In this document: positions 8,545 to 19,000 of the stretch, piece by piece
Position numbering within the stretch: position 1 is the stretch's first letter
Layout: each line of letters opens with the position of its first letter
From: Prevotella sp. E9-3
GTDB lineage: Bacteria; Bacteroidota; Bacteroidia; Bacteroidales; Bacteroidaceae
Assembly: GCF_022024015.1 (NCBI RefSeq)
Contig: NZ_CP091786.1
Span: 3,410,001-3,474,000, forward strand
Direction of reading: 5' to 3'
Length of the DNA stretch: 64,000 nt
The notes under the pieces: model-generated
What the model was told of the DNA's origin: nothing
Database searches by the model: none
Seen by the model: the letters and a program-made list of their open reading frames with translations, nothing else
Position numbers and translations under genes: made by a program

Positions 8545-11500
8545 ATGGAAAAAAGACTATCAATGCTTTTGGTAAGTCTCTTCCTTTTAGTAGGAGGAGC
8601 ACTAGCCCAAACAAGAGTCAATGGTACCGTAGTGTCTCAAGAAGACGGCCAAGCTGTGATTGGAGCATCCGTCTTTATTATTGGCACCAATCTAGGTACA
8701 GTCACTGACGCTAATGGTAAGTTCACCATTGTTCTGCCAAATGACAAGAACAAGATTCGTGTATCTTACGTTGGCATGGTAACCCAAACCTTAACGGCTA
8801 AAAACGGAATTACCGTACGCCTTGCCTCAGACGCCACTTCACTGGATGAAGTTGTGGTAACTGCTTTAGGTATTACACGTCAGGAGCGCACGCTTGGTTA
8901 TGCAGCTACCACGCTGAAAACCGATGACTTAACCGAAGCGCACAACACCAACGTGACAAATGCTCTGGCTGGTAAGGTAGCCGGTGTTAGCGTACAGTCA
9001 ACATCGGGCGACCCCGGACAGGCTACATCTGTTGTAATCCGCGGTTTCAGCTCTATCAACGGTTCTAACCAGCCGCTGTATGTCGTTGACGGCGTGCCCT
9101 TGCAGAACACTACATTTAATGGTGAGGCAGGCAACCTGAACACAGGTATGGGCTTTTCTAATACATTAGGTGGTATTTCTAACATCAACCCCAACGATAT
9201 TGAGTCGATGACAGTACTGAAGGGTGCTGCCGCTACAGCTTTGTACGGTAGCCGTGCTGCCAATGGCGCTATTATCATCACAACCAAGACCGGTAAGAAG
9301 GGCGAGAGCCGTAACTTCACCATCAACTACGAGGGTAACGTAACAGCCCGCAACATAGCCAACCTGCCTGAGTTCCAAAACAAATGGGGTCAGGGTTGGA
9401 ATGGTGGACAGACATTCATCGAGAACGGTTCTTGGGGTCCAGCCCTCGATGGTTCACAGCAGGTGTTCGGTCCTATCTGGAACAACCAGCAGATGATTCA
9501 CGAGTACAGCGCTGCCGAAGACAACATCAAAGATTTCTTCGACACAGGTATTTCTACCAGCCACAGTATCTCTCTGAGCGGTGTATCTGCCGATAACAAG
9601 GCAACTTACTACCTGAGCTACTCTTATACCAAGGACGACGGTATCATGCCTACCGATGCAGACTCTTACAAGCGTAATACAATTGCTACTCGTGGAAGTT
9701 TTGAAGCTACCGACTGGTTGAAGCTTTCATCTTCAGTCAACTTCGCTACCTCTAGCACCAACACTGTAGGTAACTTCCAGGGCACCTCAGTAATTGATGG
9801 TCTGTATGAGTTCCCCCGCGATCTCTCATTGGTTGACCACAAAGACCTCTCAAGTGCTTTCAACACTCCTGAGGCTTGGTTGACTCCTTACGGAATCACC
9901 AACCCCTACTGGGCACTGGAAAACAACTTCAACCAGAACAACAGCAAACAGATAAACGGTAAGATTCAGGCCGATATCACTCCGCTGGATCAGCTGACCC
10001 TGTCTTATCGTTTCGGCTTTGACTATACAGACTATGACCTCAAGGTGGGCGAGCCCGAAATTGCACTCGATGACGCTCTGATCACCGACGATATGGGTTA
10101 TGCTCCCTCTAACATGAACCAGGCTGGTGCTATCTACAACCGCTACCTGCGCAAGTATGAGCTGAACCACGACTTCCTGGCAAACTGGAGCGACAAATAC
10201 TTCAATCAGAAGCTCGATGTTAATGCCAATGCTGGTGTGAACATCAACGAACGCTATCAGACTTATATGGATGGTATGGTAACCAATCTCGCCATCTACA
10301 ACGGTTATTGGAACCTGAACAACGGTTCGAACAAGCAGGAGCTTCTCGACCGTCAGTCAAAGCGCCGTCTGGTTGGTCTATTCGGTGACGTAACATTTGG
10401 TTGGGACGAAATGCTCTACCTTGAGCTGACAGCCCGTAACGACTGGTCGTCAACACTCCCCGAAGACAAGAACAGCTATTTCTACTCTGGCGTAACTGGT
10501 AGCTGGATTTTCACCAAGCTGTTACCCAAGAACAAGATTCTCGACTTCGGTAAACTGCGTCTGGCTTATGGTAAGACTGGTAACGATGCCGATCCCTATA
10601 GCACTCTTGCTACCTTCACTCAGGCTTACGCCAATGGTTATTATGGCTCAGACATCATCAAGTTCCCATTCAATGGCGTTGGCGCTTTCCAGAACTCATC
10701 TTCTATCGGCAGTACTTCACTGAAGCCCGAGATGACCACTGAGTTTGAGGTAGGTCTGAACATGCAGTTCTTTGACAACCGCTTCGGTTTCGATGCAGCT
10801 TTCTACAACCGTGTAACCAGCGACCAGATTTTCTCACTGCCCACCGATCCTGCTACCGGATATTACTACAAGGTGATGAACGTAGGTGAGGTTCGCAACC
10901 GCGGTATCGAGTTACTGATCAACACTACCCCAATCCGCACCAAGAACTGGCGCTGGGATCTGAGCTTCAACTTCGCAAAGAACTGGAACAAAGTGCTCGA
11001 GATGCCTGAAACACTCGATCGCATTGAGATCAACCGTTTCTCTGCCGGCAACGATGCCGTCTATATGTACGCTGAAAAGGGAAAGCCCGTAGGTACACTC
11101 TACACCTACCTGCCCACCTACACTCCTGACGGCAAACTGATTGTGGGTAAGGACGGTCAGCCCGTGCTCACTTCAGATGTACAGGATACTGGCAAGACCA
11201 CCAACTATGACTGGACCGGTGGTATCAACACTTCTATCACTTTCCAGAACCTGACATTGAGTGCTTCACTCGATATCCGTAAGGGTGGCTACATGTTCTC
11301 TCGCACAAAGAACCTGATGCAGTTCACCGGTAACGGTACAATCTCTACCTACAACGATCGTAATCCGTTCATCATCCCCAACTCGGCTGTTGTAACTGCT
11401 ACTGACGCCAATGGTAATCCTACCGCTTGGGAGGATAACAATACACCTATCTACTTGGGTGACGGCAGCTATCAGACCTACTTCAACGACTATGGCTACG

Positions 11501-11781
11501 GCCAGGGTGGTGAGGCTTACCTCATTGACCGTTCATTCGTAAAACTGCGCAACGTTAACCTGACATGGAACCTGCCTAAGAAATGGGCCAGCAGCATCTA
11601 CCTGACCAACGTAGCTGTGTCTGTGTTCTGTAACAATGTGTTTGTATGGACTGCAAAGGACAATTACTACATCGATCCTGAGGTCAGCTCTTGGGGCAGT
11701 GAGCTCGACGGCCAGTTCGGCGAACTCTACTCTAATCCTACCTGCCGCACATACGGTGCCAGTCTTAATGTGAAATTCTAA
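8545..11781 (+). CDS. SusC/RagA-family TonB-dependent outer-membrane receptor
   Basis: Forms the outer-membrane barrel of a nutrient importer energised by TonB. Order: signal peptide (residues 1-21, ending ALAQ), a carboxypeptidase-D-like domain (GTVVSQEDGQAVIGASVFI to about residue 95), a region with DEVVVTALG resembling a TonB box, the plug (SINGSNQPLYVVDGVPL, then GAAATALYGSRAANGAIIIT), and a long beta-barrel to the C-terminal Phe. The length of 1078 residues is typical. The SusD partner starts 19 bp downstream after a GGAGG sequence. The order SusC, SusD, Ig-like lipoprotein, second lipoprotein recalls the BT_2264-BT_2261 complex of B. thetaiotaomicron. That comparison is from memory of the family and the substrate is not evident. 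Confidence 0.93.
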   Translation: MEKRLSMLLVSLFLLVGGALAQTRVNGTVVSQEDGQAVIGASVFIIGTNLGTVTDANGKFTIVLPNDKNKIRVSYVGMVTQTLTAKNGITVRLASDATSLDEVVVTALGITRQERTLGYAATTLKTDDLTEAHNTNVTNALAGKVAGVSVQSTSGDPGQATSVVIRGFSSINGSNQPLYVVDGVPLQNTTFNGEAGNLNTGMGFSNTLGGISNINPNDIESMTVLKGAAATALYGSRAANGAIIITTKTGKKGESRNFTINYEGNVTARNIANLPEFQNKWGQGWNGGQTFIENGSWGPALDGSQQVFGPIWNNQQMIHEYSAAEDNIKDFFDTGISTSHSISLSGVSADNKATYYLSYSYTKDDGIMPTDADSYKRNTIATRGSFEATDWLKLSSSVNFATSSTNTVGNFQGTSVIDGLYEFPRDLSLVDHKDLSSAFNTPEAWLTPYGITNPYWALENNFNQNNSKQINGKIQADITPLDQLTLSYRFGFDYTDYDLKVGEPEIALDDALITDDMGYAPSNMNQAGAIYNRYLRKYELNHDFLANWSDKYFNQKLDVNANAGVNINERYQTYMDGMVTNLAIYNGYWNLNNGSNKQELLDRQSKRRLVGLFGDVTFGWDEMLYLELTARNDWSSTLPEDKNSYFYSGVTGSWIFTKLLPKNKILDFGKLRLAYGKTGNDADPYSTLATFTQAYANGYYGSDIIKFPFNGVGAFQNSSSIGSTSLKPEMTTEFEVGLNMQFFDNRFGFDAAFYNRVTSDQIFSLPTDPATGYYYKVMNVGEVRNRGIELLINTTPIRTKNWRWDLSFNFAKNWNKVLEMPETLDRIEINRFSAGNDAVYMYAEKGKPVGTLYTYLPTYTPDGKLIVGKDGQPVLTSDVQDTGKTTNYDWTGGINTSITFQNLTLSASLDIRKGGYMFSRTKNLMQFTGNGTISTYNDRNPFIIPNSAVVTATDANGNPTAWEDNNTPIYLGDGSYQTYFNDYGYGQGGEAYLIDRSFVKLRNVNLTWNLPKKWASSIYLTNVAVSVFCNNVFVWTAKDNYYIDPEVSSWGSELDGQFGELYSNPTCRTYGASLNVKF

Positions 11782-11800
11782 GAAAAGGAGGAAACAAAAC

Positions 11801-13321
11801 ATGAAGAAACTAGCATTAATCGCAACAATAGCATTCGGGATGGCCGCCACGTCGTGCGACAGCTATATGGACATCAACGAAAATCCCAATTCACCCACAA
11901 AGTCTGACCTTTCGGCCGACATGATTCTGCCTGCTGCAGAAATGAACATTGCCTCAAGCTATGGCAACTTCCTGCGCACCGTAGGTGGTTACTATGCACA
12001 GCACTATGTTCAGTCATACGGTACGAGCAACTATCTGGACTTCTCACAGTTCACAATGTCTGCTACTCGTTCTGAGGGCACATGGACACAGATTTACCAG
12101 CGCGGTCTGCAGAACCTGAAGACTGTCGATGAAATGGCTACCGAGTCAGAAGATTGGGGTACCCACCTTGCAGTAACTGTACTGCGTGCATTTGCTTTCC
12201 AGACTCTGGTTGACTGCTACGACGCAGTTCCTTATACTGAGGCACTCGACCTCGACATCGTTACACCTAAGTTTGACGAAGGACAGGTTGTTTATGACGG
12301 CATCATCGCAGAACTGGACGAAGCTCTGGCAAAAGTGACTGGTTTGGAAACAGTAAGCAAGAACTTCCTGTACAGCTCAGCTGAAGACTGGATTAAGTTT
12401 GCCAACGCACTCAAACTGCGCATTCTGATGCGTGAAAGCGGTGTGAAGGACGTTACTGCCCAGCTGGATGCTCTGGTAGCTGCCAACAACTTCCCCACTG
12501 AAGATGTACAGTATGCCGGCATCTGGAGCAATGTTTCTGGTCAGGCTAACCCCTACTATCAGGAAGAATTTGCTTCATACTTCGGTTCAACACAGGTAAA
12601 CGTTGTGGCCAACATTGCCATCATCGGTACCATGCAGCAGAAGGATGCTGCTGGTGATGTGGTATATGAAGATCCTCGTTTAGCTAAGTTCTTCGAGAAG
12701 AACAGTGCTGGTGTGTTCACCGGTGGTATTTCAGGTACAAACTTTTCTACCTCAAGCACCTATAAAGCAGCTTATTGGTGCCGTCCTGTAATGGCTTACG
12801 ACACCCCACTTGACCTGATCACCGTATTCGAGACTGAGTTCTTCTTGTCAGAATACTACGCTAAGAAGGGTGACGCTGCTAATGCTAAGACTCACTACGA
12901 GGCTGCTATTCAGGCTTCATTCGACAAAGCTGGCGTAAACGGTGCTGCTGCCTGCATCGCCCGTTTCCCCTATGACCAGTCGAAATATCAGGAAGTTATC
13001 GGTATTGCCAAATGGGTGGCTCTGGCCGGTGTGAACAACTTCGAGGCATGGTGTGAGATGCGCCGTTTGGACTATCCCGCATTCGGTACTGTTAGCGGTC
13101 TCGACATGTACAACAAGCAGGACGACAGCAGCTACAAGCCCGAACTCTATGCTCCTGGAACACTCTATACTCCTATCGACGTGTTCAACGAGGTAGGCGA
13201 CAACAAGTTGTTGGAGCGTTTCCCCTTGCCCGGCGTATCTACTTCACGCAATACCAATGCGCCTAAGTACGACGAGAACAACAAGTTCAGTTATACAAAG
13301 CCCGTATTCTGGGGTAAATAA
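11801..13321 (+). CDS. SusD/RagB-family substrate-binding lipoprotein
   Basis: Surface lipoprotein that forms the lid of the SusC barrel and binds substrate. The lipoprotein signal ends in GMAATSC (Cys19). DINENPNSPT near residue 30 is characteristic of the SusD-like branch that tends to lack nearby polysaccharide hydrolases. TPR-like helices follow, as in GTWTQIYQRGLQNLKTV and VLRAFAFQTLVDCYDAVPYTEAL, and the C-terminus has ERFPLPGVSTSRNTNAP. The length of 506 residues is normal. It sits second in the four-gene operon. With no glycosidase next to it, peptide or small-molecule import is as likely as glycan import. Confidence 0.92.
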   Translation: MKKLALIATIAFGMAATSCDSYMDINENPNSPTKSDLSADMILPAAEMNIASSYGNFLRTVGGYYAQHYVQSYGTSNYLDFSQFTMSATRSEGTWTQIYQRGLQNLKTVDEMATESEDWGTHLAVTVLRAFAFQTLVDCYDAVPYTEALDLDIVTPKFDEGQVVYDGIIAELDEALAKVTGLETVSKNFLYSSAEDWIKFANALKLRILMRESGVKDVTAQLDALVAANNFPTEDVQYAGIWSNVSGQANPYYQEEFASYFGSTQVNVVANIAIIGTMQQKDAAGDVVYEDPRLAKFFEKNSAGVFTGGISGTNFSTSSTYKAAYWCRPVMAYDTPLDLITVFETEFFLSEYYAKKGDAANAKTHYEAAIQASFDKAGVNGAAACIARFPYDQSKYQEVIGIAKWVALAGVNNFEAWCEMRRLDYPAFGTVSGLDMYNKQDDSSYKPELYAPGTLYTPIDVFNEVGDNKLLERFPLPGVSTSRNTNAPKYDENNKFSYTKPVFWGK

Positions 13322-13350
13322 TAGTAACACATATTAAACAGAAGACTTTT

Positions 13351-14037
13351 ATGAAAACAAGAATCATATCAATTCTGACGCTGATGGCTGCCGTATTCAC
13401 ACTGAGCAGCTGCAGCGACGATTCAACCGATGGTCTCACTCGTATTACTTACTATGCGATACTCGAGTTGAATGGCGACGAGGCAATGACTGTTCCCGTT
13501 GGAACAACATTCAATGATCCCGGTTGTAAAGCACTTATGAAAGGTGAGGATGTTTCAGATCAGGTCATAGTTACAGGTACTGTAGATACTAACACACCTG
13601 ACTTCTACACAATCGACTATCTGGTTGTCAACAAAGATGGTTTCAAGGCTAGTACCTCACGAACAGTAGCTGTTGTTGATCCAAACAACTTCGCAAGTCC
13701 CTATTTCAGTGCTTGCCAATACGGATCACGTCAATATAGCAATCTGCCCGTTAAAATCACTGACAACGGCGATGGCACCTATACTATCGACGACTTGGCT
13801 GGCGGTTTCTACGTATATGGCCGCTATCCCGGATATCCATACGATTTCTCCTATGAGGCCAAACTCAAACTCAATGCTGACAACACAGTGTCACTCGTAG
13901 AAGAAGGCGACGGATCAGAATGGTACTGGGAAATTCCACTTACCATCACATCAGGCAAATACGATGCCGCAAATGGTAAAATTGAGCTGCTAATCAATTT
14001 CGATGGCGACCCATTAACAGTAACTTTAACAAAGTAG
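13351..14037 (+). CDS. Lipoprotein with Ig-like domain, SusCD accessory
   Basis: The lipoprotein signal ends at LSSC (Cys21), followed by SDDSTD, an acidic start that suits surface export in Bacteroidota. Residues 30-110 look like a DUF5011 or bacterial Ig-like domain (VPVGTTFNDPGCKA, then YTIDYLVVNKDG). The rest has aromatic-rich strands (GGFYVYGRYPGYPYDFSYEAKL). At 228 residues it matches the third gene of BT_2264-BT_2261-like operons. It probably docks on the SusCD complex as a surface binding protein; the ligand is unknown. It sits 29 bp after susD and 11 bp before the next gene. Confidence 0.72.
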   Translation: MKTRIISILTLMAAVFTLSSCSDDSTDGLTRITYYAILELNGDEAMTVPVGTTFNDPGCKALMKGEDVSDQVIVTGTVDTNTPDFYTIDYLVVNKDGFKASTSRTVAVVDPNNFASPYFSACQYGSRQYSNLPVKITDNGDGTYTIDDLAGGFYVYGRYPGYPYDFSYEAKLKLNADNTVSLVEEGDGSEWYWEIPLTITSGKYDAANGKIELLINFDGDPLTVTLTK

Positions 14038-14048
14038 TTTAGAGCTAT

Positions 14049-14606
14049 ATGAAAAAATCATTATATCTTGCAGCACTGCTGCTCACAACAGTTTTCGCTT
14101 CTTGTGAAAAAGACGAGATCGGCGGAACAGCTACAGAGTCAATGGCCGGACAGTGGTACATCACTGTTGATGCTGTAGATGAAAATGGCAAAACAATAAC
14201 TTCTGGCGAGGATTACTTCGGCTATGGAAAAGTACAGATTCTGACTTACAACACTGTAGCTAACACAGCTGACTCTATGTGGGTGTCAAGCAACGGAAAT
14301 TTTGATTTGGCTAGTGACTACGGTGTTCCAAGTTATCCTAACTATGCTTTCAGAGTAAAGGTTGGCATCAACCAAGGCAACTTAACATTCAGCTCTGACA
14401 AAGCTGAGAATGCTGATGGTGACTACCCTGTAACCATTACTGAAGGCAAGATTTTGAAAAATGCCGGTCATCAGAACAATGGTTCAGCTGCCGACAGCAT
14501 CGTATTCTTCATCAGCTATGAAGGCGATCCCTGGTATCCGGCCGACGGCTATGCCAAGTATAAAGTGAGCGGTGTTCGCTACTCTGGTCTTGTTGAGAAC
14601 GACTAA
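14049..14606 (+). CDS. Lipoprotein resembling the Lipid_bd (PF12888-like) family, SusCD accessory
   Basis: Last gene of the SusCD operon. The signal ends in VFASC (Cys19), followed by EKDEIGG. The 185-residue protein contains MAGQWYITVDAVDENGK near residue 35 and alternating strands suggestive of a lipocalin-like barrel, with FFISYEGDPWYPADGYAKYKVSG towards the end. This resembles the fourth gene of BT_2264-BT_2261-type loci. Family assignment is by recall of motif and context and has not been tested by search. A strong terminator follows within 25 bp, ending the operon. Confidence 0.68.
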   Translation: MKKSLYLAALLLTTVFASCEKDEIGGTATESMAGQWYITVDAVDENGKTITSGEDYFGYGKVQILTYNTVANTADSMWVSSNGNFDLASDYGVPSYPNYAFRVKVGINQGNLTFSSDKAENADGDYPVTITEGKILKNAGHQNNGSAADSIVFFISYEGDPWYPADGYAKYKVSGVRYSGLVEND

Positions 14607-14629
14607 ACCTTTATTACACATAATATCAG

Positions 14630-14657
14630 ACCGGGCGTCATCATGATGGCGCCCGGT
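14630..14657 (+). terminator. Intrinsic terminator of the SusCD operon
   Basis: ACCGGGCGTCA (14630-14640) pairs over 11 bp with TGGCGCCCGGT (14647-14657), one pair being G-U, around a six-base loop. It is followed by a T/A-rich tail, TATATATTTATAG. Confidence 0.85.
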
Positions 14658-14772
14658 TATATATTTATAGATAAAGCACATATTATTTTAAAAACTATCA
14701 TCTTTCACGAACAAATCTATTAAAAATATGTAAAAAAGGAAGTGTCAACGTACACCATATTTATCTATTTCG

Positions 14773-14780
14773 TATCTTTG
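14773..14780 (+). promoter_or_regulatory. Predicted -7 element of the RND efflux operon
   Basis: TATCTTTG matches TAnnTTTG, about 80 bp upstream of the adaptor gene. No exact TTTG is seen at -33. No regulator gene is adjacent, so control of the pump is not visible here. Confidence 0.5.
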
Positions 14781-14861
14781 CAATCCGAAAACTCACAAGC
14801 CAATAAAAAGTTTTCGGAACATTATTAGAATTTATATATAAATTTAGAAGGAAAAAATAGT

Positions 14862-16040
14862 ATGAAGATTAACAAAATCATGTTGGTTGCGGCTTGCGCT
14901 GCCACTCTTGTTTCGTGTGGTAATGGCGGTGGACGCCCCAACTTTGGAGACAATGAGTTTCCCGTTGCAGAAGTAGGCACTTCAAACGCTGCCATGCAGC
15001 AGACGTATCCTGCAACAATCAAAGGTATTCAGGATGTACAGATCAGCCCGAAACTGGGTGGTTTCATCACAAAGATTTATGTAAAGGAAGGTCAGGTAGT
15101 AAGTGCCGGACAAACGCTGTTTGAGATTGACAATGTGACCTATCAGGCACAGGTGCGTCAGGCACAGGCTGCAGTGAACACCGCAAAGACACAGGTTAAG
15201 ACTGCCGAACTGACTTACAATAACTCCAAGAAACTTTTCGACAACAAGGTGATTGGCGACTATGAGATGCAGACTGCCCAGAACACCTACGAACAGGCTA
15301 AGGCCGGACTGGCTCAGGCTGAAGCAGCACTGGCAAACGCTAAGGAGGCTTTGAGCTTCTGCTTTGTAAAGAGTCCTGCCGCTGGTGTAGTTGGTACGCT
15401 GCCTTTCAAAGTGGGCGCACTGGTGGGTGCACAGAATGTGCTGACCACCGTGAGCGACAACTCAACCATGGAGGTTTATTTCTCTGTGAACGAAAAGGTG
15501 GCTCTTGAGATGTCGAAGACCGAAGGCGGTCAGAGCGCTGCCTTGGATTCTCTGCCCGCTGTTAAACTGCAGTTGGCCGACGGCACTATCTACGCCCATG
15601 AGGGTAAGGTGACAAAGATGAGCGGTGTGATCGATCAGGCCACTGGCTCTATCCAGATGATTGCCGTATTCCCCAACCCTGAGAAATTACTGAAGAGCGG
15701 TGGTTCTGGCAATATCGTGATTCCACGCGATCACAGCAACGTGATTGTGATTCCTCAGAGCTGCGTGATGGAGGTACAGAACAAGATGTTCGTTTACACC
15801 ATGAACGACAGCAACAAGGTACAATATACCGAGATTACTGTTGACCCACAGAACGATGGCAACACTTATGTAGTGAGAAGCGGTTTGAAAGTCGGCGACA
15901 AGTTCGTTACCAACGGTATCACCAAGCTGACCGACGGCATGGAGATTGTACCCATCACTACCGAACGCTATCAGCAGAAAATCGATGAGCAGGCTAAGGC
16001 TATGAGCGCTGGCGACATTGTGAACGCAATGAAGAAGTAA
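14862..16040 (+). CDS. RND efflux periplasmic adaptor (membrane fusion protein) lipoprotein
   Basis: Links the inner-membrane pump to the outer-membrane channel of a tripartite multidrug efflux system. The lipoprotein signal ends in LVSC (Cys19). The lipoyl half-motifs (VQISPKLGGFITKIYVKEGQVV and later FCFVKSPAAGVVG) flank a coiled-coil hairpin of about residues 95-160 rich in Ala and Gln. Beta-barrel and membrane-proximal domains follow. The length of 392 residues is typical. The pump gene starts 13 bp downstream after AAGGAGG. Confidence 0.92.
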   Translation: MKINKIMLVAACAATLVSCGNGGGRPNFGDNEFPVAEVGTSNAAMQQTYPATIKGIQDVQISPKLGGFITKIYVKEGQVVSAGQTLFEIDNVTYQAQVRQAQAAVNTAKTQVKTAELTYNNSKKLFDNKVIGDYEMQTAQNTYEQAKAGLAQAEAALANAKEALSFCFVKSPAAGVVGTLPFKVGALVGAQNVLTTVSDNSTMEVYFSVNEKVALEMSKTEGGQSAALDSLPAVKLQLADGTIYAHEGKVTKMSGVIDQATGSIQMIAVFPNPEKLLKSGGSGNIVIPRDHSNVIVIPQSCVMEVQNKMFVYTMNDSNKVQYTEITVDPQNDGNTYVVRSGLKVGDKFVTNGITKLTDGMEIVPITTERYQQKIDEQAKAMSAGDIVNAMKK

Positions 16041-16053
16041 GGAGGACAAACAA

Positions 16054-19000
16054 ATGACATTTACAACATTTATCAAGCGCCCGGTACTCTCGACGGTAAT
16101 TTCTATCCTCCTGGTACTGCTGGGCTTCATCGGACTCTTCACACTGCCTATTGAGCAGTACCCCGATATCGCACCGCCTACAGTGGTCGTCTTTACCAGT
16201 TATCCTGGTGCTGACGCCGAGACGGTGAAGAACTCTGTGATTACACCGCTCGAAGAGAGTATCAACGGTGTGGAAGGCATGGACTATATCTCATCTACCG
16301 CTTCATCAGGCTCAGCACAGATTTCTATTCTGTTCCGTCAGGGCATGAACGCAGATATGTGTGCCGTGAACGTGCAGAACCGTGTCAGCCAGGCTCAGGC
16401 CCTGCTGCCCGCCGAGGTGACACAGATCGGTGTGACGGTGATGAAGCGTCAGACCTCACAGGTTATCATGTACACACTGACCAGTGACGGCCGCTACGAC
16501 GATGAGTTCCTGACCAACTACTCTAACATTAACATCGTGCCTGCCATCAAGCGTATTGAGGGTGTGGGCGATGTGCAGAGCCCTGGTCTGAAAACCTATT
16601 CAATGCGTATCTGGCTGAAGCCCGACGTGATGAAACAGTACAACCTGATGCCTACCGACATCACTGGTGTACTGGCAGAACAGAACATCGAGGCTGCTCC
16701 TGGTACTTTCGGTGAGCAGAGCAATGTGGCCTATGAATATGCCATGCGCTATACCGGTCGTTTCAAGACTGCTGAAGAGTTCGGTAACATCATCATTTCG
16801 AGCGATGCCAACGGCAACACTCTGAAACTGAAGGATGTGGCAAAGATTGAACTCGGAGGTCAGCAATATACCGTATCGATGAGAAACAACAACATTCCTT
16901 CGGTACTGGGTATGGTACAGCAGATTGCCGGTTCAAACGCCAACGAGATAGCCAAGAACGTGAAAAGAGAACTGGAAGAGCAGGCGAAGCTGTTCCCACC
17001 GGGCATGACCTACAAGATCAACTATGATGTTACCGAGTTCTTGTATGCCTCTATCGAAGAGGTGGTGTTCACACTGGTGTTCACACTGATTCTGGTGTTC
17101 ATCGTAATCTATGTGTTCCTGCAAGACTGGCGCTCAACACTGATTCCTCTGATTGCCGTACCTGTATCACTTATCGGTACGTTCTTCTTCCTCGAAGTGT
17201 TTGGCTTCTCTATCAACCTGCTGACGCTATCGGCCTTGCTGCTGGCTATTGCCATTGTAGTGGACGATGCCATAGTGGTGGTTGAAGCCGTTCACGCCAA
17301 ACTGGACCAAGGATACAAATCTACGCTGGTAGCTTCTATCGATGCCATGAACGAGATTTCGGGTGCCATCATCTCTATCACCCTTGTGATGGCTTCGGTG
17401 TTCATCCCTGTATCGTTCATCGGTGGTACATCTGGTACGTTCTATCGTGAGTTCGGTGTGACCATGGCCGTATCTATCTTCATTTCGGCACTGAACGCAT
17501 TGACACTTTCACCTGCTCTCTGTGCTATCTTCCTGAAAGCGCACGATGAGAACGGACATGAAAAGAAGATGTCAATGATTGACCGTTTCCACGCCTCGTT
17601 CAACACTGCCTACGACAAAGTGCTGGGCAAGTATAAAGGTGCTATTGAAAAACTGGTGCGCAAGCCTATCGCCATCGGCATTGCTGTCATCGCTGGTATC
17701 GCTGTGCTGGCTGTTTCTATGGCTACTACAAAGACAGGTCTGGTGCCTGATGAGGATACTGGTACCATCTTCTGTACCATCTCTATGCCTCCTTCAACGT
17801 CAGTGGCCCGCACCCGTCAGATTATCGATGAGGTAGATAAGATCTTAGCTGCCGACCCTGCCGTTCAGAGCCGTGAGCAGATTCAGGGTTATAACTTCAT
17901 TGCTGGTGCCGGTTCCGACCAGGCTACGTTTATCATCAAACTGAAGCCGTTCTCAGAGCGTCAGAAAGGATTCTTCTGGAAGCTCGCAGGACTGTGGGAA
18001 GGCGATGGTATCTTCCGTTTCTTCCTTAATCCATACGAGTCAAATGGTGTGCTGGCGCAGATCTACCTGAAGACAGCCCATATCAAGGATGCACAGATTC
18101 TGGCCTTCGCTCCGCCTATGATTCCCGGTTTCTCTGCCAACAGTGGTGTATCATTGGTGATGCAGGACCGTACCGGTGGCGACCTGACCAAGTTCTTCGG
18201 CATTGTGAAAGACTATCTGGCCGAGCTGAACAAGCGTCCTGAGATTCAGATGGCTATGACCTCATACAACCCGAACTACCCACAGTACATGATTCATGTA
18301 GATGTGGCTAAGTGTAAGCAGAGCGGTATCTCACCCAAACTGGTGCTGAACACCCTGCAGGGCTACTATGGCGGTCTGTATGCTTCAAACTTCAACGCCT
18401 ACGGTAAGCTGTATCGTGTGATGGTGCAGGGCGATCCCTCTACCCGCATGACGCCTGAGTCACTGAAGAGTGTATATGTTCGCACTCCTAAAGGAATGTC
18501 ACCTGTTGAGGAGTTCTGTCGTATGGAGCGTGTTTATGGACCTTCTAACATCAACCGCTTCAACCTGTTCACCTCTATCAACGTGACAGCAACTGTGGCC
18601 GACGGCTATTCTACCGGTGAAGCCATTAAAGCTGTAGAGGAAGTAGCTGCCGACATACTGCCCACAGGCTACACCTATGATTATAGTGGTCTGACACGTA
18701 GTGAGGCTGCATCAAGCAACTCTACCGCACTGATCTTCGTACTTTGCTTCATCTTCATCTATCTGATCCTGTCAGCACAGTACGAGTCATATATCCTGCC
18801 ATTGGCCGTAGTACTCTCAGTACCGTTCGGTCTGGGTGGTGCCTTCCTGTTCACCAATCTGTTTGGCCACTCCAACGATATCTACATGCAGATCTCGCTC
18901 ATCATGCTGATCGGTCTGTTGGCTAAGAACGCCATTCTGATTGTACAGTTCGCATTGGAGCGCCGCCACACAGGTATGGCCATCTCATGGTCGGCTGTGC

